Under the pieces are notes generated by a model. The model had not been told where the DNA came from. It worked only from the letters and a program-made list of their open reading frames with translations, and ran no database searches. The position numbers and the translations under genes were made by a program. A stretch of DNA of 36,148 nt from an uncultured Bacilli bacterium (GTDB lineage: Bacteria > Bacillota_I > Bacilli_A > RF39 > UBA660), in NCBI GenBank assembly GCA_947630585.1, contig CANRIE010000108.1, positions 1 to 36,148 on the forward strand, read 5' to 3'. Of the stretch, positions 29,284 through 36,148 are shown one piece after another; positions within the stretch are counted from its first letter, which is position 1; the number at the start of each line of letters is the position of its first letter.

Positions 29284-29640
29284 ATGAATGAAATTAAATT
29301 GATTGTTAATAATCATGAATTAAAAGTTAAATTAGAAGACAATAAGGCAAGTAGGGAGTTTTATAAGATACTTGAAAATAGAGAGATTGAAGTGCATGCT
29401 CATGATTATGGAAAGTTCGAGAAAGTTGGGGATTTAGGTTTTACTCTACCAACAAGTGATACTAAAATTACTACGAAGCCAGGTGACATAATTCTTTATC
29501 ATGGAAATGAGATTACAGTTTATTATGATGAAAATACGTGGGAATTTACAAAACTTGGGGAAATAGAGGATATAACCCAAGATAAATTAAAAAGAATATT
29601 AGGGTGCGATGATGTTATGCTAACATTTAAAGGTAAATAA
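29284..29640 (+). CDS. Cyclophilin-like fold protein
   Basis: DYGKFEKVGDLGFTLPTSDTKITTKPGDIILYHGNEITVYY; ATG 29284 after SD gaaagga. Confidence 0.7.
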   Translation: MNEIKLIVNNHELKVKLEDNKASREFYKILENREIEVHAHDYGKFEKVGDLGFTLPTSDTKITTKPGDIILYHGNEITVYYDENTWEFTKLGEIEDITQDKLKRILGCDDVMLTFKGK

Positions 29641-29641
29641 T

Positions 29642-30313
29642 ATGAAAAAGAAGTATTATTTATTTGAAATGAAGGGGGCGTTTCTCCAAATACTATCTAT
29701 AGTTATTTTAATTATAATGGGACTCTTAACATTTCTAATTTATAAACCAATTAATGTAAGTGATATTGATTTTATTATTATCTTTTTAATAATGATACCA
29801 TATTTAGTTGTTCATGAAATATTACATAGTATCTCGTATGTTTTAAATGGTGCTAAGTTTAAAAATGTAACTTATGGTGTTCATCTTGAAAAAGGAGTTT
29901 TATGTTGTTTATGTAAACAAAATATTAGTAAAAGAAATATTTTAATATCTTTAATAACACCTTTTGTCGTAATTGGAGTTATTACTTATATAATTGGATT
30001 AATTACTAGTAACTTTGTTTTAATAGTTTTATCAGTTATAAATATAGCTGGTTGTAGTGGTGATTTAGTTATGTTTTTCGATTTTTTAAGGCTTAAAGAT
30101 TTTGAATACTCTGAGTATGATAATCCAATGGCTTTTGGTATATATTCGAAAAAAGATTTAAGTAAGAAAAAGATGTTAGGACTTAAGTTTATTGAAACTA
30201 AAGATAAATTAGAAATTAAAGATTTAAAGAAAGTTACCGTTAGTAAATTTAGTATTATCGTTTTAATTATGTATTTTGTGCTTGGAATAATTAATATAGT
30301 TTTATATATATAA
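29642..30313 (+). CDS. DUF3267-like membrane metalloprotease
   Basis: VVHEILHSISYVLNGAKFKNVTYG (HExxH) with multiple TMs. Confidence 0.7.
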   Translation: MKKKYYLFEMKGAFLQILSIVILIIMGLLTFLIYKPINVSDIDFIIIFLIMIPYLVVHEILHSISYVLNGAKFKNVTYGVHLEKGVLCCLCKQNISKRNILISLITPFVVIGVITYIIGLITSNFVLIVLSVINIAGCSGDLVMFFDFLRLKDFEYSEYDNPMAFGIYSKKDLSKKKMLGLKFIETKDKLEIKDLKKVTVSKFSIIVLIMYFVLGIINIVLYI

Positions 30314-30378
30314 ACCCTTGAGATATTTCCTGTTAAAAATTTAAAAATATAGTATAGTGGTATCCGAAGGGAGAGATT

Positions 30379-31233
30379 ATGAAGCAAGATAAAATTGGAA
30401 AATTTATAGCTGATGCAAGAAAAAAGAAAAAAATGACGCAGGCAATGTTAGCTGAAAAATTAGGAGTATCAGATAGGACAATTGGAAATTGGGAGAATGG
30501 CAGGAATATGCCTGATTTATCATTATTTAAGCCACTATGTGAATGTTTAGATATTTCAATTTATGAATTATTAAATGGAGAAAAAATATCTGATGATAAT
30601 GATATTAAGAAAGAAGAAGCTATTTACAAAACAATTGACTATACTAAAAAGACAATAACTCATGAAAAACGAATTTTTAAAACAATTTTAGTAACAATAA
30701 TTATTCTTGTAGGAACATTAATAACCTTATTTCTAATTGACATTAATAGAATGAGAAATAATAAACCTGTTTTCTTTAGTACTTGGGGTTATTTATACAC
30801 ACCAGCTATAAATTTAGATAGTGCAAAAATTGAAAATACAATTAAAAATTACTTAATTGAAGAAGCTGAAGAAGGTAAGCACCATGATAATGAAAAAGCT
30901 TTTGTTAGTATGAAAACTTATTTAATAAGGGAACAAAAAGATAAATATTATCTTTATACTTGGGTTTTAGAAAATAGTTATTACGTGGAAAACTCGGAAA
31001 TTAAATTAGATTCAGGATATTCAATGCCATTTAAGTTTGAGGTTATGAAAAAAGATGATGAATTTATAGTAACTAATAAATTGTTTCCAAGAGATGGTAG
31101 TTATTATAAAACTGATATGAAAAAAATATTTCCAAATGATGTTTTAAAAGAGATGGATAATTTTTATTATGATGGTACAGAAGAGGAATTAAAGACTGAT
31201 ATTGATAATCAAATTAAGTTATATTTTCATTAA
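30379..31233 (+). CDS. XRE-family HTH regulator with single TM and extracytoplasmic domain
   Basis: IGKFIADARKKKKMTQAMLAEKLGVSDRTIGNWENGRNMPDLSLFKPLCECL, then TM FKTILVTIIILVGTLITLFLI. Confidence 0.85.
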   Translation: MKQDKIGKFIADARKKKKMTQAMLAEKLGVSDRTIGNWENGRNMPDLSLFKPLCECLDISIYELLNGEKISDDNDIKKEEAIYKTIDYTKKTITHEKRIFKTILVTIIILVGTLITLFLIDINRMRNNKPVFFSTWGYLYTPAINLDSAKIENTIKNYLIEEAEEGKHHDNEKAFVSMKTYLIREQKDKYYLYTWVLENSYYVENSEIKLDSGYSMPFKFEVMKKDDEFIVTNKLFPRDGSYYKTDMKKIFPNDVLKEMDNFYYDGTEEELKTDIDNQIKLYFH

Positions 31234-31311
31234 AAATTGAAGATAAAAAAATAAATAAAAAGTAATTAGAAAAGAAAGAAAAATTAAAAAAATAAAAATA
31301 AATGTCAATTA

Positions 31312-31370
31312 CAACTTTGCTACGAATATTATTAAATATAAAGAGTATTCGAGCAAAGTTTCTTTTTTTG
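31312..31370 (+). terminator. Long stem-loop (AACTTTGCTaCGAATA...TATTCGAGCAAAGTT) plus U-run
   Basis: 15-bp stem with one bulged A, followed by TTCTTTTTTT; between XRE gene and nrdD. Confidence 0.7.
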
Positions 31371-31440
31371 AACGAAAATAAATGATACAAAAATAATGGT
31401 CAAAAAAAGGGTAAAAAATTAATTTGTAAATATTTTTAAA

Positions 31441-31458
31441 TTGTTGCAATTGCAACAA
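31441..31458. promoter_or_regulatory. Perfect 18-bp palindrome TTGTTGCAATTGCAACAA upstream of nrdD, putative operator
   Basis: Direct read; 22 bp upstream of the extended -10 element TGCTATAAT (TATAAT 31480-31485). Confidence 0.7.
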
Positions 31459-31515
31459 TACAATCGACTTTTAATTTGCTATAATGGACTTACTTAGTAG
31501 GAAGGAGTAGATAGA

Positions 31516-33708
31516 ATGAAAATAATTAAACGTGATGGAACATTCGTAGATTTTGAACCTGAAAAAATCGAGAATGCTATCCAAAAAGCTAATGCGGAGG
31601 TTGAGGAAGAAGAGAGAGTTTCGGATATTCAAATTAGGAATATCGTTAAATATATTGAAAAATTAAATAAGAAAAGGATTTTGGTTGAGGATGTTCAAGA
31701 TATAATTGAAAAGAGAATTATGGCTCTTGGAAAATATGAACTTGCTAAAAAATATATAACTTATCGTTATACAAGAGAGTTAGTAAGAAAGAGTAATACA
31801 ACAGATAAAACTATTAAAGAGTTAATAGATGGAGAATCTGAATATTGGAATACGGAAAATTCTAATAAGAATGCTAAAATAGTTACAGTTCAAAGAGATT
31901 ATTTAGCAGGAATTACAAGTTCTGATATTACCAGAAGATTCTTATTACCAGAAGATATCGTGGCAGCTCATGATTCTGGAATTATTCATTTCCATGATGC
32001 TGATTACTTTGCTCAAAATGCACTTCATAATTGTGATTTAATTAATCTTGAAGATATGCTTCAAAATGGAACTACTATTAATGGAGTTATGATTGAAAAA
32101 CCACATAGATTTTTAACGGCTATGACAATTGCAACCCAATTAATTACAGCCGTTTCATCTAGTCAATATGGAGGATGTACAATTTCTCTAACCCATTTAG
32201 CACCATTTGTAAGAGATAGTTATAAATTTTACTTAGAAAAATACAAGAAACGGAAATTTAAAAAAGAAGAATGTGAAAAATATGCTAAAGAAGATTTAAA
32301 GAAAGAAATAATTGATGGAGTTCAAACTTTCCAATATCAAATTAATTCCATGACAACAACTAATGGTCAAGCACCATTCTTAAGTGTTAATATGTATCTT
32401 GGAGAAACTTCGGAATATAAAGAAGAACTTGCTATGATTATTGAAGAAGTGTTAAATCAAAGAATTCTAGGTATGAAGAATGAAAAAGGTGTTTATATAA
32501 CTCCAGCATTCCCTAAACTTTTATATGTTCTTGAAGAAGATAACATTCATAAAGATAGTAAATATTACTATTTAACTGAACTTGCTGCTAAATGTACAGC
32601 TAAGAGAATGGTACCAGATTATATATCTGAAAAAGTAATGAAAGAATTAAAGAAAAATGAATATGGAGAAGGAGAATGTTATCCTTGTATGGGATGCCGT
32701 AGTTTCTTAACTCCTGATAGATCTATTTCATTAGGTAATATTGCTCATGCAAAAAATTATGTTGAAGGAAAAGGAAAATACTATGGTAGATTTAATCAAG
32801 GTGTTGTAACAATTAATCTTCCTGATGTTGCTTTATCATCTGAAAAAGATATGGATAGATTCTATGAAATATTAGAAGAAAGATTAGAACTTTGCCATAG
32901 GGCTTTAAAAATTAGACATGAAAGACTAAGCCATGCTTTAAGTGATGTTGCACCTATCCTTTGGCAACATGGAGCTTTAGCAAGACTTGAAAAGGGTGAG
33001 TCTATTCATGAATTATTACATCATGGTTACTCAACCATTTCCCTTGGATACGCTGGATTATACGAATGTGTTAAATATATGACAGGACACTCTCATACAG
33101 ATGGTGGCAAAGGCCATGACTTTGCAATTGATGTTATGGAAAGATTAAATGCAGCTTGTAAGAAATGGAAAGAAGCCGAAGATATTGATTACTCAGTTTA
33201 TGGAACTCCAATTGAATCAACAACTTATAAGTTTGCTAAAAAATTAAAAGAAAGATTTGGAATAATTAAAGGTATTACTGATAGAGATTATATAACTAAT
33301 TCTTATCATGTACCTGTATTTGAAGAAATAGATGCTTTTGAGAAATTAAGACTTGAAAGTGAATTTCAAAAGTTATCACCAGGTGGAGCCATTTCTTATG
33401 TTGAAACTCCTAATCTTCAAAATAATATTCCAGCTGTTCTTGAAATAATTAACTTTATTTATGACAATATCATGTATGCAGAACTTAATACTAAGAGTGA
33501 TTATTGTCAAGAGTGTGGCTATGACGGAGAAATTTTACTTGATGATAATTTAGAATGGTATTGTCCAAATTGTGGCAATAGAAATCATGATACTTTAAAT
33601 GTTGCAAGAAGAACATGTGGTTATATTGGAACTAACTTCTGGAATAAAGGAAGAACTCAAGAAATTAAAGAAAGAGTTTTACATGTTGATAATAAAGCCG
33701 ACGAATAG
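31516..33708 (+). CDS. nrdD: Anaerobic (class III) ribonucleoside-triphosphate reductase
   Basis: ATP-cone N-terminus, GIIHFHDADYFAQNALHNCDLINLEDML, C-terminal CQECG...CPNCGNRNHDTLNVARRTCGYIG. Confidence 0.96.
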   Translation: MKIIKRDGTFVDFEPEKIENAIQKANAEVEEEERVSDIQIRNIVKYIEKLNKKRILVEDVQDIIEKRIMALGKYELAKKYITYRYTRELVRKSNTTDKTIKELIDGESEYWNTENSNKNAKIVTVQRDYLAGITSSDITRRFLLPEDIVAAHDSGIIHFHDADYFAQNALHNCDLINLEDMLQNGTTINGVMIEKPHRFLTAMTIATQLITAVSSSQYGGCTISLTHLAPFVRDSYKFYLEKYKKRKFKKEECEKYAKEDLKKEIIDGVQTFQYQINSMTTTNGQAPFLSVNMYLGETSEYKEELAMIIEEVLNQRILGMKNEKGVYITPAFPKLLYVLEEDNIHKDSKYYYLTELAAKCTAKRMVPDYISEKVMKELKKNEYGEGECYPCMGCRSFLTPDRSISLGNIAHAKNYVEGKGKYYGRFNQGVVTINLPDVALSSEKDMDRFYEILEERLELCHRALKIRHERLSHALSDVAPILWQHGALARLEKGESIHELLHHGYSTISLGYAGLYECVKYMTGHSHTDGGKGHDFAIDVMERLNAACKKWKEAEDIDYSVYGTPIESTTYKFAKKLKERFGIIKGITDRDYITNSYHVPVFEEIDAFEKLRLESEFQKLSPGGAISYVETPNLQNNIPAVLEIINFIYDNIMYAELNTKSDYCQECGYDGEILLDDNLEWYCPNCGNRNHDTLNVARRTCGYIGTNFWNKGRTQEIKERVLHVDNKADE

Positions 33709-33717
33709 GATTTTGAT

Positions 33718-34224
33718 ATGCGTTATAATATAATCAGAAAAATGGATATTGCTGATGGTCCAGGGGTTCGGGTATCAATATTCCTTCAAGGATGTGAATT
33801 TCATTGTAAAAATTGTTTTAATCAAGAAACTTGGGACTTTTCTAAAGGTAAAGAGTTTACTGACGAAGTCATTGAAAGAGTTATAGAACTTGCTAATAAA
33901 GAATATATTCAAGGCCTATCAATTCTAGGTGGAGAACCACTTCATCCTAAAAATATAGATGGATCAATTAAACTAGCTCGTGCTTTCAAAGAAAAGTATC
34001 CCGAGAAAGATATTTGGATATGGACAGGTTTCTTGTATGATGATATAGTAAATAAAGATATCTTAAACTATGTTGATGTTATAGTTGATGGAAGATATCA
34101 AGATGAATTACATGACTTTAGATTAAAATATCGTGGTTCATCTAATCAAAGAGTAATTGATGTTAAAAAAAGTCTTAAGAAAAAAGAAATTTGCTTACTT
34201 GATGAAGCAATGCAACTTACTTAA
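33718..34224 (+). CDS. nrdG: Anaerobic ribonucleotide reductase activating protein
   Basis: DGPGVRVSIFLQGCEFHCKNCFNQETWDF radical-SAM motif, LSILGGEPLHP. Confidence 0.95.
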   Translation: MRYNIIRKMDIADGPGVRVSIFLQGCEFHCKNCFNQETWDFSKGKEFTDEVIERVIELANKEYIQGLSILGGEPLHPKNIDGSIKLARAFKEKYPEKDIWIWTGFLYDDIVNKDILNYVDVIVDGRYQDELHDFRLKYRGSSNQRVIDVKKSLKKKEICLLDEAMQLT

Positions 34225-34233
34225 TAGTTAATT

Positions 34234-34265
34234 AGATTAGTGTAGAAATATGCTAATCTTTTTCT
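34234..34265 (+). terminator. Intrinsic terminator after nrdG
   Basis: AGATTAG-tgtagaaatatg-CTAATCT followed by ttttct. Confidence 0.65.
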
Positions 34266-34280
34266 GATTTAAATAAACAT

Positions 34281-34311
34281 TTAATCAAAACCTTAATCAA
34301 ATTTAATCAAA
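34281..34311. repeat. Three direct copies of TTAATCAAA
   Basis: At 34281-34289, 34293-34301 and 34303-34311, spaced 12 and 10 bp, just upstream of a TATAAT at 34339-34344. Confidence 0.6.
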
Positions 34312-34380
34312 TAGTTTCAAAATTTTTACTTTGGTAGTATAATAATTAATGAAACAAAACATGTGAAAGTGGGTGAAATA

Positions 34381-35460
34381 ATGAAAATTAATTGTGATGG
34401 TATTATTCATAATCCACTTGGAGGAGCCTCATATATGTTTGAAAAAGAAATAATACCATATATTTTAAGGCAATATACAAAAAATATAATAAAAATTAGT
34501 GTTGGTGCTCAACCTAATTCTTCACCACATTTTGGTACCTTAGAAACAATAGCACTATCCTTTGGATTAGCATCAAATATTATGAAATATGATAAAAACA
34601 AGAAAGTTATAATTTTATATGAGGTAATTGATTCAGCACCAAGTGAAACAACAATAATAAATGGAATAAAATACCAAAAAAGTTTAAAATATACTGGAAA
34701 AATAAATGAATTTTTTAATGAATATTTAGAAATTTTAAATTATTATAAAAGTTTAACTGGTATTGATTATGAGATAAGGTATCAAAAGGAGTTTAATAGT
34801 CAACCTGAAATATCTAATATTATTAAAAAAATCATTAAAAATAAAGAATATATTAGTCCACGACTTGATCCGAAATATAATAAAATAAGAATTAGAATGC
34901 CTTGCCCAAAATGTGGACTAACTGATAAAAATAGTATTTTAAACAAATATGAAAATAATAGGATAATATTTAATTGTCCTATACATGGCGAGTATTATGC
35001 AAATTTGGATAAAGACACATCTATGCTAGAATATAATTCTCCATACCGAAATTTAATTAGATGTATATATTATACATTAGTTAACAATAATTCCAATTAC
35101 AATTATCAAATTCTTAGAGTAACAGGAAGTGATTATGCAGGATTTTATCAAGAGGAAATGAGATATAAATTGGCTTCTTATTTAGGATATCCTGCACATA
35201 CATTATCAATGATATTTTATGCACCACTTGTATTAGACTGGTCAGGAGCAAAAATGTCAAAATCTTTGTATGTTAAGGAAGGAGCTTATTCAGATATTCC
35301 AGCTGCTTTTATTAATTATAAATATTTAAAAAAAGCATATGGATTAGAAGGTTTAAAAAAATTGTATGATATTATTTGTAATTGGTTTGAAAAACCTTAT
35401 ATGCTTTTTAGACATTATACAATTTATTATTTTATAAAGGAGTTTGAAGAAAATGAATAA
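34381..35460 (+). CDS. Compact class I aminoacyl-tRNA-synthetase-like (LysRS-I-like) protein without recognisable anticodon-binding domain
   Basis: HIGH-like SSPHFGTLET, KMSKS in WSGAKMSKSLYV, zinc-type CPKCG...CPIHGEYY insert; ATG 34381 (track start GTG 34363). Confidence 0.7.
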   Translation: MKINCDGIIHNPLGGASYMFEKEIIPYILRQYTKNIIKISVGAQPNSSPHFGTLETIALSFGLASNIMKYDKNKKVIILYEVIDSAPSETTIINGIKYQKSLKYTGKINEFFNEYLEILNYYKSLTGIDYEIRYQKEFNSQPEISNIIKKIIKNKEYISPRLDPKYNKIRIRMPCPKCGLTDKNSILNKYENNRIIFNCPIHGEYYANLDKDTSMLEYNSPYRNLIRCIYYTLVNNNSNYNYQILRVTGSDYAGFYQEEMRYKLASYLGYPAHTLSMIFYAPLVLDWSGAKMSKSLYVKEGAYSDIPAAFINYKYLKKAYGLEGLKKLYDIICNWFEKPYMLFRHYTIYYFIKEFEENE

Positions 35461-35872
35461 TGCAATTTTTGTTAGTATTAATCCTATATCAATAGATAAG
35501 ATTGAAAAGAAAATTAAAACATATGAATTTAGAAATTATATTCCTAAAAAAAAATTTAATAAACTTTATGTGTATGTTACTTCTCCAATTTGTGAATTAA
35601 AATACATAATACAAATAGCAAATATAATTAGTACACCTCAAAAAATAGAAATTGGAGGAGATGGGAATGAATTGTTCAATGATGGAAAGAAATCAAAATA
35701 CGCATATCAAATTAGTAAAGTTTATAAATTAACTATTCCAATTAAATTATCTTCTTTAAAAGAAAAATTTAATTTTACTCCTCCACAAAGTTATGCATAC
35801 GATGAAAAATATCATGATCTTTCAATTTTTTTGGCTAAGAGTGAAAAAAAATTAATATGGGAAAGACAATAA
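35453..35872 (+). CDS. ASCH/PUA-like domain protein
   Basis: AIFVSINPISIDKIEKKIKTYEFRNYIPKKKFNKLYVYVTSPICELKYIIQIANII; ATG 35453 overlaps upstream stop (ATGAATAA), SD aaggag (track start TTG 35444). Confidence 0.65.
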   Translation: MNNAIFVSINPISIDKIEKKIKTYEFRNYIPKKKFNKLYVYVTSPICELKYIIQIANIISTPQKIEIGGDGNELFNDGKKSKYAYQISKVYKLTIPIKLSSLKEKFNFTPPQSYAYDEKYHDLSIFLAKSEKKLIWERQ

Positions 35873-36148
35873 TTTATAATTAAAATTATTATAATAATAA
35901 AATATACTTTTTTTTAGAAAAGCTGAATAATTCAATTCAATCTAAAATAATTGCTATTGGAAAAAGATGATGTTGCAAGTAATAGTATGAGTGATGCTAT
36001 GCTTCTGATGTAAATGAGGAATTTTGAAAAATTAGTCGGGTAATAATCCTGACAGCGAAAATATGCTAAAATTTTAACAAATCAGATTAGTAATAAGCGT
36101 GTTAATACGCTAATTTAGCCATTTTTTGCAAAAAAAATAAATACATAT

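Noticed and set aside
29986-30387. 133-aa reverse ORF
   Set aside because: Antisense to the DUF3267 gene; composition mirrors the sense TM codons
34381-35460. Calling the aaRS-like gene a genuine lysyl-tRNA synthetase (lysS/lysK)
   Set aside because: Too short, no recognisable anticodon-binding domain, atypical HIGH context; family membership beyond class I-like cannot be supported by eye

Overview
AT-rich chromosomal window that looks like a Firmicutes or Mollicutes-related bacterium (lineage is inference). The standard genetic code is in use: a release factor 2 gene is present and Trp is encoded by TGG. Housekeeping genes recognised: prfB (programmed +1 frameshift), uvrA, lgt, trxB, whiA, lemA, clpP, a TGS-type uridine kinase-like gene, gap, nrdD and nrdG. 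Accessory loci: (i) acidic surface protein + class D-like sortase + membrane protein; (ii) lemA followed by three tandem DUF2207-type paralogs carrying 0, 2 and 1 copies of the N-terminal domain, the first with a frameshifted Gly-rich tail; (iii) a CarD-like protein directly followed by a free-standing RNA polymerase alpha-CTD-like protein; (iv) a lipoprotein gene bracketed by clpP and a ~203-bp, ~92% identical copy of the clpP 3' end; (v) a packed operon of Imm26-like, DUF1848 (C-terminal radical-SAM-like CxxxCxxC), cyclophilin-like and DUF3267 genes; (vi) a compact class I aminoacyl-tRNA-synthetase-like enzyme translationally coupled to an ASCH/PUA-like protein, which is my best candidate for an undescribed system. 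No CRISPR array, rRNA or convincing tRNA was seen. All family assignments come from reading the sequence by eye; no database search was run.
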